From a virus, in the IMG/VR virus record IMGVR_UViG_3300045790_001829, positions 1 through 34,446 of that record: 34,446 nt of DNA; one strand, written 5' to 3'. The translations under genes were made by a program, and so were the position numbers. Under the pieces are notes generated by a model, which was not told the DNA's origin, did no database searches, and saw nothing but the letters and a program-made list of their open reading frames with translations. Positions 1-7,640 of this stretch are shown here, piece by piece (position 1 is the first letter of the stretch; the number at the start of each line of letters is the position of its first letter).

Positions 1-274
1 GTAGCTCTGTCCAGTTTAAATATAACTCATCTTCTTTAGCATCATTAACTCTACCAACGCAGATCTTTATATTAACGCCAGTAAAAGGTTCTGTCATTAC
101 AACAGATATCCTTTCTGGTAGTGCCTTTGGGTAAAGACGATGATCAAATCGAGCATTAGTTATTGGTAGTTCTTCGTTAGTGAGACTATCAAATGTAATC
201 TCCATAACAGAACTCTCAAATAACTGCTCAGAAACAGGGGCAGGTGGAACCCACCCCTGAAACTCTTTAGGCAT
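1..274 (-). CDS. hypothetical protein following the capsid gene, 3' end outside window
   Basis: The reading frame starts with ATG (complement of 272-274), encodes MPKEFQGWVPPAPVSEQ and continues without a stop for 91 codons to the window edge, so its C-terminus is missing. It begins 8 bp after the capsid stop on the same strand, so it is probably co-transcribed. The upstream sequence offers only a weak Shine-Dalgarno (AAGAG). No family was recognised. Its position directly after the major capsid gene is where head-completion or connector proteins are often encoded, but this is inference from order only. Confidence 0.6.
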   Translation of the reverse strand, partial: MPKEFQGWVPPAPVSEQLFESSVMEITFDSLTNEELPITNARFDHRLYPKALPERISVVMTEPFTGVNIKICVGRVNDAKEDELYLNWTEL

Positions 275-282
275 TCAAACTC

Positions 283-1557
283 TTAGCTTAAGAGAGAACA
301 TCCACACTCGATCCTATAGATCCAGTCTTCGTTCAGGATTTTACAAGCATACCAGCTTTTCCAACCTACTGAACCAGACTGACCCAATGGATCAGTTACT
401 GCTGGTTGTGGCATCACAACCTTAGGCACAACTGCGTCATAACCTGAGAGTGTTACACACCCTAAGGACTCGGCAGAAAATATAAGCACAGGATAAACCT
501 GGAACTTTGCACCAGCAGGAGTTAGTACCATTGTGGTATTACCTCCATGAACTGCACCAACAGAAGTAGTTGCACCTGCTTCAGCATAGTCACCAGTATC
601 AGCTACAGTACCAGCAGTCGAACCAAAAGATTGTCCGGTATGACCAGCAACATATGCAGCTCCCTGAGTGAGTGAAACATTCAAGTTTTTGTATGCAGTT
701 CCAGCCGGATCTTTTCCGAATGGTGCTGCTTGAGTTGTAAGAATAAAACGAATAACGCCTACTGCTCCTACTTCTCCAGGTAGCATTTGTTGTCCGTTAT
801 TACTGTACTTCTGGTAAGGAATAAATCCGGGAAGCCCTTCAATATCTTTACGAAGATCAGTATGACAAACTGCTACATATGCTTCTGGCACTGGCTCAGT
901 TGCATATTTAGGGGATGGAGTCATCTGTTTAGCAATCTTACGTGCCTCCTGATATTCCAGTGTACGCACTGCAGTATCGAGAAGATTCGTATTTGATGTT
1001 TGAGATGAAGCGTTAACACCAATTGTGTTACCGAGTGTTTTAGTAACAGTCGCTCGTGTAGTCCCACCAGCATAAGCTGCTTGAGTACCAGAACGTGCGT
1101 GTAGGTATGTAAGGAAATCCATCAGTTCTGCAGCCTGAATTGATTGACGTTCAGTAATTTGCTGAATGATTGGATCTTGTGCTGCTGCTACGAGAACATC
1201 AGTTGTGGCAACGTATGAACCGTATTGGTTCAATTTTACCTTAATGATTGTTTGTAGCAAACTATCGGCAGGAGGCTTTACACCTTCAGCCAAAGGGACT
1301 AAGGGTAGTCCAAACTTTTCAAAACGCTTCCAACGAACATCAAGTCCACCGTTACGTTCTTTTGTTTCTTTCTGTGCAAAACGAGAGAAAACCATGTTTC
1401 TCTTTGCAATTGCTAGAAACTTCTTTTGTATTTTAATAGCCTCTGTTTCATCCAGAGACCCGTATTTCATAGTTCCTGCAACAGTTACCTGCCCAGTACC
1501 ACCACGATTATGTGCGCCAGCAGGAGTATTCCCACCAGAAACCCAGTTATTTGCCAT
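283..1557 (-). CDS. major capsid protein, N4-gp56 family
   Basis: This 424-aa protein would form the icosahedral shell. The features seen fit the N4-gp56 capsid family: an N-terminal helix-rich stretch ending in FSRFAQKE, then GLPLVPLAEGV (around residues 82-92), a QYGSYVATTDV segment, and DPIIQQITERQS leading into the long spine helix. The C-terminal half is rich in G, A, T and S, as expected for the A-domain and beta-strands. Length is normal for the family. It lies 55 bp downstream of the scaffold gene and ends with TAA. The ribosome site is weak (AGAG before the ATG), unusual for an abundant protein. Family assignment is from motif resemblance only. Confidence 0.85.
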   Translation of the reverse strand: MANNWVSGGNTPAGAHNRGGTGQVTVAGTMKYGSLDETEAIKIQKKFLAIAKRNMVFSRFAQKETKERNGGLDVRWKRFEKFGLPLVPLAEGVKPPADSLLQTIIKVKLNQYGSYVATTDVLVAAAQDPIIQQITERQSIQAAELMDFLTYLHARSGTQAAYAGGTTRATVTKTLGNTIGVNASSQTSNTNLLDTAVRTLEYQEARKIAKQMTPSPKYATEPVPEAYVAVCHTDLRKDIEGLPGFIPYQKYSNNGQQMLPGEVGAVGVIRFILTTQAAPFGKDPAGTAYKNLNVSLTQGAAYVAGHTGQSFGSTAGTVADTGDYAEAGATTSVGAVHGGNTTMVLTPAGAKFQVYPVLIFSAESLGCVTLSGYDAVVPKVVMPQPAVTDPLGQSGSVGWKSWYACKILNEDWIYRIECGCSLLS

Positions 1558-1612
1558 AGTCTTGCTCTATTATAATTTTAAATTAAAGTAAAGAGAACAA
1601 GATAATTAAGAC

Positions 1613-2143
1613 TTAATCGCCTATTGCATCAAATAATGCTTCGCCTGTTAAGCCTTGAGTCGAATTTGTCATACCAGACTGAGACTGTGAACCGCCCATT
1701 AGTTGTGAAGCTTGTTGTCTGCGAACATCCTGGGGATCTTGACCCCCATACATTTGCCCTCCACTTCCATTAAGCTCAAGATACATTCGTATAACCTGTA
1801 TCTTTGCTTCATTGTCTCCTTGAGTCATAGCTGTCCTGTACATCGAATCCTTATTCACCCATTCTATAAAAGAACGATCATCTTCGATTTGAGGCCAAAC
1901 ACCATGCCCAAGTTGCCCGTCAAAAAATGACTGCCGTGTCATAGACTCAAACTTTTGATTCAAGTCATTGATTGGTGTGTCATATTTATCTTCGACAAAT
2001 CTACTTATCTTGTCATCAAAGTTTTCTTGTTGTTGAGACTTAAATGCTGCCATTTGTTTTCTTACGAGACGCTCTGCAATTCTTTCCGAAGTTCTCATTA
2101 CTTCGGGGAAATCTTCGATCACTCGTAAATCATCTTCTGACAA
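1613..2143 (-). CDS. scaffold-like protein, C-terminal part (after in-frame UAG)
   Basis: The stop-free frame actually extends back to the UAG at 2222-2224, the same frame as the upstream 65-aa ORF. The first usable start is a TTG at 2143 with no clear Shine-Dalgarno, giving 176 aa; the next is an ATG about 14 codons later. The protein is acidic and helical (IAERLVRKQMAAFKSQQQE), has a middle domain with FFDGQLGHGVWPQIED, and ends in a Q/S/G-rich tail and EALFDAIGD. Position between portal and capsid, together with composition, indicates a head scaffold. Read through the UAG, both parts form one product of about 268 aa, a usual scaffold size. The 26 codons between UAG and TTG encode a charged helical stretch (LRARLAVIERENELNAQ), which suggests they are translated. 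It could instead be a separate gene with internal initiation. Confidence 0.65.
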   Translation of the reverse strand: MSEDDLRVIEDFPEVMRTSERIAERLVRKQMAAFKSQQQENFDDKISRFVEDKYDTPINDLNQKFESMTRQSFFDGQLGHGVWPQIEDDRSFIEWVNKDSMYRTAMTQGDNEAKIQVIRMYLELNGSGGQMYGGQDPQDVRRQQASQLMGGSQSQSGMTNSTQGLTGEALFDAIGD

Positions 2144-2221
2144 TTCATCTTCATCTACATTATTTTTAGCCTGTGCGTTAAGTTCGTTTTCACGTTCTAT
2201 TACCGCTAGCCTAGCTCTTAG

Positions 2222-2419
2222 CTATTGATTTTCGCCCTCTTTTTTTTGCTGTGCGCTATATGCACGATCAGCGTGAGGTCGGATATCTTCGTAGCTTTTA
2301 GTAACTGAAGCTAATTGTTTTTTTAACTCAGTTAATTCTTCATTTGATACTGAGTTGTCTTGTTCTTGCTCTGGCATTTCTCCATTAAGAGGTGCTTCTA
2401 GCATATTATTACTCATCAT
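2222..2419 (-). CDS. scaffold-like protein, N-terminal part (ends at UAG)
   Basis: This 65-aa acidic ORF begins MMSNNMLEAPLNGEMPEQEQ, passes into a short predicted coiled coil (EELTELKKQLASVTKSYED) and ends KKEGENQ at a UAG. Low-complexity acidic N-terminus followed by coiled coil is typical of the start of phage scaffold proteins that sit between portal and capsid genes. The frame continues open after the UAG into the 1613-2143 gene. The ATG overlaps the end of the preceding gene (GATGAGTAA), so translation is probably coupled; no separate Shine-Dalgarno is clear. It may be a short separate product, with a minor readthrough product, or the remnant of a gene cut by an amber mutation. Confidence 0.65.
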   Translation of the reverse strand: MMSNNMLEAPLNGEMPEQEQDNSVSNEELTELKKQLASVTKSYEDIRPHADRAYSAQQKKEGENQ

Positions 2420-2717
2420 TATGGGTTAGCGACTCACGAATCAAACGATCAAGGTCAAGTACATTCTTGATTTCTTTGATCTCTCCGATGAGTACATTAA
2501 AACTAGCTACTGAAGTTCCGTCATAGAGGGGCTTCTCTGAGAGTCTTCCCTCTTTCCGTTTAAGTCTAGCCAATAAAATATTAGAGAGGCTCTTCCATCT
2601 GGGGTCTTCCTCCAGAGTCAGAAGGTATTCCAGCTTCTCCTTGTCCAGACTGTTGCTCTTGTGCAACTGCCTGTTGTTGCTGTTGTTCTGCTTCCTGCTG
2701 CTGTTGAATTTGAACAT
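2409..2717 (-). CDS. small conserved-looking protein overlapping the portal 3' end
   Basis: This 102-aa frame begins at ATG 2717 (GGAAG lies 9 nt upstream) inside the portal gene and overlaps its last 137 bp in another frame. The first 30 residues are N/S/K-rich and simply mirror the CAG/CAA-rich portal tail. The unique part is more protein-like: LEYLLTLEEDPRWKSLSN, then LYDGTSVASFNVLIGEIKEI and LDRLIRESL. Small helical proteins of this kind, with a DPRWK-like segment, are common between portal and scaffold genes in phages; their job is unknown. The true start could be a TTG around codon 18. It ends in TAATAA, overlapping the scaffold start by 11 bp. Confidence 0.6.
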   Translation of the reverse strand: MFKFNSSRKQNNSNNRQLHKSNSLDKEKLEYLLTLEEDPRWKSLSNILLARLKRKEGRLSEKPLYDGTSVASFNVLIGEIKEIKNVLDLDRLIRESLTHNDE

Positions 2718-4731
2718 TCTGTTGTTCTTCCATTAGTTCTAATAATAAGATTGAAGTCTGTTGTAGCATATCAGGTAAGTCTCCTGTAGATATATCTGCT
2801 CCTTCTTTTATCTTAGCCAATCTTTCCTGAATAATTCCTTTTCGTATATCTGCTGCTACTGCTTTCTTTTCATCTACTACTGCTTTAGTTTGGTATGAGA
2901 CATTTTCCATCTCCATTTCTTGGGCTTGTTGCTGTTGCATCTGAGCCTGTTGTTGTTCAGCTTCTTGTGCAGATTCTTCTTCCGATTTAATAAGACCATC
3001 TATCTCAAGCCCTAATCCTGCCTTTAAAGGAACGGCTAGCTTCTCAAAATTAAATCTGCCCCGCATTTCTGGTACTTGACCAACTACTTGTATAAGCTGA
3101 AGCACTTGTTGTATTGTAACTTCTTTTGCCATGAAAGTATCATAGCTTTTTGCTAGACAAAGGAAGTCACCTTTAATGCCCATGTCCTTTGAGTCTGCCA
3201 TTAGCCAATGATAGATCGCTTGGACATTTGCTGAGATCATATTATTTAAAGACCGCACAACTCCACTTGTTAATTTATTAGAGTTTTCGTTTAATATCTG
3301 CATACCAGTAGCAGTTTTAGTCTGGTACTGTGCTCCTGCTCCCATTCCAATAGGAACTTGTCCTGATGCTAAGTCAGTATTCCTTTCAATAATTTTAAGA
3401 AGATCTACTAATCCGTTAGTAACATCTGGTATACTTACCGATTTAAAAGCGTCATTAACACTCTCTCCTGCTTTTAGTCGCCAGATTTTTCCTGGATACA
3501 TCTCATAGAAATCATCTTGTGTTGAATCAAATGCATTAGGATTAAGTGCTGCCATAGGCAATGAAGACATTGTCTTACCTTCAACTATCATCCCATATAC
3601 AAAGTTCATCATGTCTTGATCATCTCGGATAGCTTCATATATACCGCTACCCCAAATGGAATCTTCTTGTTCCTGCCAATAACAGAAATCGTATGGGATT
3701 CTCCCATCAAAAGGATTTTCAATTGCACGTAAAACTTTAGAGCCTAGAACTGTAATAACTACAGGCATGTGTATTGGCTGACCTTCTTGATTAGCAGGTA
3801 TATCCATGTATGGTTCAATGTCTTCCCGACCCAACCCCCTATGCCATAGCTCTAATATAGTAAAGTTCTTGGTCTCTTCAACACCAGAGTTATAACGTCT
3901 TGGGCTTATACCGCCTGAATCCATTGATGTTTGACCTTCTCCTGTATCAATACAGCTTTCAACCAGCATCGGATCAATAGCACCATTAGACTTAATTGCC
4001 ATCATCCTCAGTTCTTGTGCAGATAAGAACCTTCTTTGTATAACCCAATCCATATCTGACTTACCTGTTGCTCCAGGTGATGGGAACGTATCCCAAATGG
4101 AAATCCATTCAACATGTGGAACCATCTCAGACTCAACAGCTTCCTCTATGATCTCTAACTGTGGGTCACGATTTGCTGTCTGATACAGTGGGTAATCAAC
4201 TTTCTTTAGTACAATAGACTTAGTAACCCCAGTACCATAAAGGGTCATTTCATTAATAGACTTGCTTAGAGTATCTTCGTAAAATGTTTCGTCAAGGACA
4301 TCTCTAATTTTTTGCTCGCAATTTTTAGCACGATTAGTAGCTTCATCATAAGGACTGGAAGATTCCAACAAATCAGGAGCAACAAATCTTGGCCTGCGTG
4401 ATGGACTAAGTTTAAACGGGACTTTGCCTGCTTGGAGAGTAGACGATAAAAGTTTTGTTCTTGCTTCATGTACTTTACGTTTTGTTAAATTCACATAAAT
4501 TCCACGGGCTTTAGCAACATCGACTGCTTTGGATGTTGTATCTGGGAATTGGCCCCGCATAGCGTGCCATCCGGACTCCCAGATTTCTTCTTTCGTTTTG
4601 CGATCTGAATCTGCTGCACCCTGTTGATACAGCTCTTGGACTATCAGACCAAGAGAATCAGGGATTAGCCCCTTCTTTTCTTCTTGGTCATCTGTAATAT
4701 AGTTATTGCTTTCGGCAATTGGTTCTACCAT
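2581..4731 (-). CDS. portal protein
   Basis: This 716-aa protein should form the dodecameric ring at the head vertex through which DNA is packaged and ejected. The N-terminal region is helical; the core contains VEWISIWDTFPSPGATG, the IPYDFCYWQEQEDSIWGSGI segment, an IRDDQDMMNF helix and GQVPIGMGAGAQYQTKTATG, a pattern usual in podoviral portals, where a GxG/Q-rich tunnel-loop region precedes the crown. From about residue 595 it turns into a Q- and E-rich coiled tail (EAEQQQAQMQQQQAQ) resembling long portal barrel helices. The start ATG lies only 3 nt after the stop of a tiny upstream gene, so coupling is likely. Its last 137 bp also encode the start of the next gene. Confidence 0.85.
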   Translation of the reverse strand: MVEPIAESNNYITDDQEEKKGLIPDSLGLIVQELYQQGAADSDRKTKEEIWESGWHAMRGQFPDTTSKAVDVAKARGIYVNLTKRKVHEARTKLLSSTLQAGKVPFKLSPSRRPRFVAPDLLESSSPYDEATNRAKNCEQKIRDVLDETFYEDTLSKSINEMTLYGTGVTKSIVLKKVDYPLYQTANRDPQLEIIEEAVESEMVPHVEWISIWDTFPSPGATGKSDMDWVIQRRFLSAQELRMMAIKSNGAIDPMLVESCIDTGEGQTSMDSGGISPRRYNSGVEETKNFTILELWHRGLGREDIEPYMDIPANQEGQPIHMPVVITVLGSKVLRAIENPFDGRIPYDFCYWQEQEDSIWGSGIYEAIRDDQDMMNFVYGMIVEGKTMSSLPMAALNPNAFDSTQDDFYEMYPGKIWRLKAGESVNDAFKSVSIPDVTNGLVDLLKIIERNTDLASGQVPIGMGAGAQYQTKTATGMQILNENSNKLTSGVVRSLNNMISANVQAIYHWLMADSKDMGIKGDFLCLAKSYDTFMAKEVTIQQVLQLIQVVGQVPEMRGRFNFEKLAVPLKAGLGLEIDGLIKSEEESAQEAEQQQAQMQQQQAQEMEMENVSYQTKAVVDEKKAVAADIRKGIIQERLAKIKEGADISTGDLPDMLQQTSILLLELMEEQQNVQIQQQQEAEQQQQQAVAQEQQSGQGEAGIPSDSGGRPQMEEPL

Positions 4732-4734
4732 TAC

Positions 4735-4806
4735 TTATTTTTTCCCTGTTTTCTTCTTCTTCTTTTTCTTTGGTGCAGGTTTTGGTTTTAATCCGTACAT
4801 ACCCAT
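4735..4806 (-). CDS. 23-aa lysine-rich peptide
   Basis: The frame encodes MGMYGLKPKPAPKKKKKKKT followed by GKK and TAA. It has one of the best ribosome sites in the late block (AAAGGAGATATT before ATG), which is the main reason to call it. It sits between a 69-aa lysine-rich gene and the portal, whose ATG follows its stop by 3 nt. Tiny genes beginning MGMYG with poly-lysine tails occur near portal genes in some aquatic phages, as I recall; function is unknown. A polycationic peptide could bind DNA or RNA during packaging, which is only a guess. Confidence 0.55.
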   Translation of the reverse strand: MGMYGLKPKPAPKKKKKKKTGKK

Positions 4807-4811
4807 AATAT

Positions 4812-4830
4812 CTCCTTTGTAATTATTACC
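4812..4830 (-). repeat. 19-bp direct repeat, copy 1 (gene-end/ribosome-site module)
   Basis: The plus-strand 19-mer CTCCTTTGTAATTATTACC occurs here and identically at 5041-5059. Read on the minus strand it contains the stop TAA of the preceding gene, the 11-nt palindrome GTAATAATTAC and the AAAGGAG ribosome site of the following gene. Confidence 0.85.
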
Positions 4831-5035
4831 TACCGTTATGGACTATAGCTTTTTTTTTCTTTTTTTTCTTTTGATCAGGGGTAGCTTTTCTGCTTGCACT
4901 AACATCGCTTCTCAAAACTTCCCATTTTATTCTTTGAATGTCCCAAGATGCCAGAGAACCATCTTTCCCTTTAGTAAAAACTTTACCTTCTGCCTGTCTT
5001 TCAGAAGCACTTTTCTTTTTTTTTACATGAGACAT
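4826..5035 (-). CDS. 69-aa lysine-rich small protein
   Basis: The protein starts MSHVKKKKSASERQAEGKVF, has a central KDGSLASWDIQRIKWEVLRS segment that looks foldable, and ends in a run of lysines before AIVHNGR. The ribosome site is strong (AAAGGAG then TTTTT before ATG). The lysine run is encoded by A8 and A9 tracts (plus-strand T runs at about 4850-4868), where polymerase slippage is possible. It belongs to a set of three small basic genes between TerL and portal. No family was recognised; abundant basic composition suggests nucleic-acid contact, which is inference. Confidence 0.65.
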   Translation of the reverse strand: MSHVKKKKSASERQAEGKVFTKGKDGSLASWDIQRIKWEVLRSDVSASRKATPDQKKKKKKKAIVHNGR

Positions 5036-5040
5036 AAAAA

Positions 5041-5059
5041 CTCCTTTGTAATTATTACC
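5041..5059 (-). repeat. 19-bp direct repeat, copy 2 (gene-end/ribosome-site module)
   Basis: This is identical to 4812-4830, 229 bp away. It likewise spans the TAA of the upstream gene (96 aa), the GTAATAATTAC palindrome and the AAAGGAG of the next gene, implying duplication of an intergenic module. Confidence 0.85.
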
Positions 5060-5345
5060 ATTTACATTTGTCAGCCCAGTAAGCAGCAGACATTTTACCC
5101 TTAGCTATATTTTTACCATGCCTTGCTTTAAAAGACTTTCTCTTTGCTTTCATTTTATCTGACTCACCACCCTTAGGTTTACCCGCAGTAGATGCACCCT
5201 GTTCTCCAAATCGAATAGTTTTAATCTTACTACCAACTTTTGCAACTACAACGTGGGACTTTGTTTTGTGGGAAGGAGTTTTTTTGCATTTATTATAACC
5301 AGAAACCCCAGCTCTGGCTAGTCTTGGATCTGGTTTAGATGACAT
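5055..5345 (-). CDS. 96-aa basic conserved phage protein of unknown function
   Basis: The protein starts MSSKPDPRLARAGVSGYNK and contains TKSHVVVAKVGSKIKTIRFG, EQGASTAGKPKGGESDKMKA and a C-terminal RKSFKARHGKNIAKGKMSAA followed by YWADKCKW. I recognise this pattern as a small protein recurring in aquatic phage genomes near terminase and portal genes, but I do not know an assigned function. It is strongly basic, with two lone cysteines. The start has no clear ribosome site; upstream is AT-rich and may carry a promoter at 5388-5417. Confidence 0.75.
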   Translation of the reverse strand: MSSKPDPRLARAGVSGYNKCKKTPSHKTKSHVVVAKVGSKIKTIRFGEQGASTAGKPKGGESDKMKAKRKSFKARHGKNIAKGKMSAAYWADKCKW

Positions 5346-5387
5346 AGATTTAATCTAAAAAATAATTAAAAAAACCATTTATGATAC

Positions 5388-5417
5388 AGTGTACGTCTAA
5401 TTAATATGGCTCGTCAA
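5388..5417 (-). promoter_or_regulatory. candidate sigma70-like promoter before the small basic genes and head genes
   Basis: On the minus strand TTGACG (complement of 5412-5417) is followed after 18 nt by TACACT (complement of 5388-5393). It lies in the 88-bp gap between TerL and the 96-aa gene, pointing toward portal and capsid. The -10 is a 4/6 match, so this is moderate evidence only. Confidence 0.35.
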
Positions 5418-5433
5418 CTAAATGAATTCTTTA

Positions 5434-7224
5434 CTATGACTTGACATAGTACTCTGTACGTTGAGATTTAGGAAAAGAGAATGTAGGTGATGGATCATGA
5501 GGATACATATAACACATGTATGCAGCAATTGCTAAAGACATAACCCTGTCATCGTGGCAACCATGCTGTGCTATCTCCTTACCATCTTTGTTAATAACAA
5601 ATGTCTGAAGCTCATCAACTGTTGTCTTGGAGAAGATATCTATCTGCCTTTCTCTTATCAATCTTCGCAACAGATCGAGTATTAACTTCCTTGTTTTTAT
5701 ATTAGTATTGAACCCTAATCTCTTTTTCTGTCTTTGTCCACGTTCGTCAAGGGCTTTCTCTATATACAAATTCTCGTATGAATGTATTGATGATAGAAAC
5801 TTTAATGTTAATAAACCATGATTGTTATTTTCAACTGCAACCAGGGCCAGGTTATACCAAGTTGCAATAGTTTTAATAACCCATGCTAACAGATCTGGGT
5901 CAATTCTAGCTGACCAAGTAGCGCACTCTTCATAGGTCTCCGCATCTAATACAGTAATAACTGAGTAATCCGAATCTCCTGTTTGGCTCAGTATGCCTTC
6001 AGATACATCTACTCCTATCCTATATTCTCTCCCTATTTGTGGTGGATTAAATACTGAGAGTTCGCCTTCTTTATGCCTTTTCATAAAGTAACGCATTTCT
6101 TCCGCACCATTCTTATAATTAAAACCATTAACAGGTACTTCAAATTTCGTTGGTGGTGATTCTCTATCCCTTTCGTCTGCGTCAAACCACATCTGAGTTA
6201 GTGTAACGCTATCAAAAGCACTGCGTCCTGAAGCCACAAACGCTTCTCTCGCAGTAGTAGGATACTCTTGATGGAATACATTTAGATCACCTTGGCATTC
6301 TGGTGATATTATTTTGTTCCTACGCCACTTCAAATTTTCTGGAGTAATTTTAAATACTATATCCCCTTCTTTAGTCTTGTAGGATATTTCTACACCTAGT
6401 AGCCCCTTCTCTTCCTCTGCTCCAAATGTAGGGTTATTCCCCATTGTTTTAATAAAACTATCATCTTTCTTTTCTTCTTTAGTTAATTCTGTCTCGTACT
6501 CATCAAATACAAACCATGGAAAGAAGATCGGTTTCAATCCTGAATCATCTTTTTCTGCACGCCACCACTCACGTTCAAAGTAATTCCCTACTCCCTTTGC
6601 TGTGCTCTCTAGCCATATTTCTGTACCATAGCCCTGCATTACACAGTTCATAAGACCTGTCGCATATTCTTTTGCTCTACTACCCCACCGTGCTACCTCT
6701 GAACAATGGAGCATATCAATACCAGCTCCTACAACTTCTGATCCTTCAACAGTACTCATGCCGTAACGAGAGTTAAGACCCTTTCCATCTACCGAACCCC
6801 ACGTTAACTCTTGCTTACCACTATAGTGAGAAAGGGGTTTAATAAAGTCTGGGTAGTTTTGTTCCATAACCTTAGTCATCTGGAACATCTCTGAGGTTGT
6901 ATTCTTTGAATGCGTGCAGATATGCACTAATTGGTTAAACATAGTAGCTGCACGTTTAAACATTCTTGCTTGAACATAGGTCGAGATACCAAAACGCCTT
7001 GCCTTTAAAACAATAATTCTGACATGGCCTATGTCTTTAAGCTGTTGCTGTGCAACCTCGTGCAATATTTTTTGCACTGAGTTCATCTTGAAAGGGATAA
7101 GTTTTTTAGTCCCAAGCTCTTGAATTTTAAGGCAATAATTAAAATAAGCCTTGTGATCTTGCAGCCGATCCATCAGCTCTTGCATTGCTTCTTTGTTAGA
7201 TTTTTTAGGAGCTACTAATTCCAT
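5434..7224 (-). CDS. terminase large subunit (ATPase and nuclease)
   Basis: This 596-aa protein is the motor that pumps DNA into the head and cuts it. The N-terminal ATPase carries IIVLKARRFGIS (residues 70-81), the R-rich Walker A variant found in many large terminases, then a Walker-B-like GIDMLHCSEVARW. The nuclease domain shows YRIGVDVSEG (about 405), with the first metal-binding Asp, then VENNNHG (about 466) and CHDDRVMSLAIA (about 555), with the last acidic pair. Length is normal. It ends with UAG immediately followed by UAA. Only 5 bp separate it from the upstream HNH gene. Confidence 0.92.
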   Translation of the reverse strand: MELVAPKKSNKEAMQELMDRLQDHKAYFNYCLKIQELGTKKLIPFKMNSVQKILHEVAQQQLKDIGHVRIIVLKARRFGISTYVQARMFKRAATMFNQLVHICTHSKNTTSEMFQMTKVMEQNYPDFIKPLSHYSGKQELTWGSVDGKGLNSRYGMSTVEGSEVVGAGIDMLHCSEVARWGSRAKEYATGLMNCVMQGYGTEIWLESTAKGVGNYFEREWWRAEKDDSGLKPIFFPWFVFDEYETELTKEEKKDDSFIKTMGNNPTFGAEEEKGLLGVEISYKTKEGDIVFKITPENLKWRRNKIISPECQGDLNVFHQEYPTTAREAFVASGRSAFDSVTLTQMWFDADERDRESPPTKFEVPVNGFNYKNGAEEMRYFMKRHKEGELSVFNPPQIGREYRIGVDVSEGILSQTGDSDYSVITVLDAETYEECATWSARIDPDLLAWVIKTIATWYNLALVAVENNNHGLLTLKFLSSIHSYENLYIEKALDERGQRQKKRLGFNTNIKTRKLILDLLRRLIRERQIDIFSKTTVDELQTFVINKDGKEIAQHGCHDDRVMSLAIAAYMCYMYPHDPSPTFSFPKSQRTEYYVKS

Positions 7225-7229
7225 TAGCT

Positions 7230-7640
7230 TTACTCATCTCTCTTAATAGTTAGAACATACTCATCATATGGAATAGTACCTTTCTTTATATTACATTCTT
7301 TGCAGCATACCGAAAGGTTTTCTTCAGCTATAATCTGTTCTCTGGTATCTAGTCTTGAGATGGGATACATGTGGTCTAGCACCCAATCGCTTTCTGGAGC
7401 CAGCCTCTTTCCACATAGATAGCATGGGGCTGTTTCATGGTCACTCTCTTTTGCTTTAATCCAACACTTTACATACGTAGTCCTATTGTAACCACCCTTA
7501 CGTAGTCTTATCTTGCCTTCCTCTTTAGCTCTGTAGAATGCTGCCTTGTCCTTACAATTACGGTTGCAATATTTCTGTGTACCTGATGCACGTGGTTTTG
7601 AAAAATATTTTTTCTTGCAATATTCACAGAACTTTAACAT
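7230..7640 (-). CDS. HNH endonuclease with N-terminal zinc finger
   Basis: The 136-aa protein has an N-terminal treble-clef-like finger (C5, C8, C25, C29 in FCEYCKK and QKYCNRNC) and a C-terminal HNH nuclease: CYLCG (C73, C76), WVLDHMYPISR with D89/H90, and ENLSVCCKECNIKKG with N108, C113, C116. HNH proteins next to TerL often assist DNA cleavage at packaging; a homing endonuclease is the alternative. Here the gene lies in line with the packaging genes on both sides, which favours the packaging role. Its stop is 5 bp before TerL, and its ATG overlaps the stop of the RuvC-like gene. The N-terminal finger resembles those in the 8091-8678 protein. Confidence 0.85.
   Translation of the reverse strand: MLKFCEYCKKKYFSKPRASGTQKYCNRNCKDKAAFYRAKEEGKIRLRKGGYNRTTYVKCWIKAKESDHETAPCYLCGKRLAPESDWVLDHMYPISRLDTREQIIAEENLSVCCKECNIKKGTIPYDEYVLTIKRDE

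Noticed and set aside
1166-1591. Plus-strand open frame opposite the capsid gene
   Set aside because: It is the antisense of a confident capsid gene, with no ribosome site or supporting context.
1613-2419. Genome-wide reassignment of UAG to an amino acid
   Set aside because: UAG ends several genes where readthrough makes no sense: before the terminator at 11021, at the end of the lysozyme-like gene, and at 12303. Long genes such as the 3,198-aa one have no internal UAG. One internal UAG is not enough.
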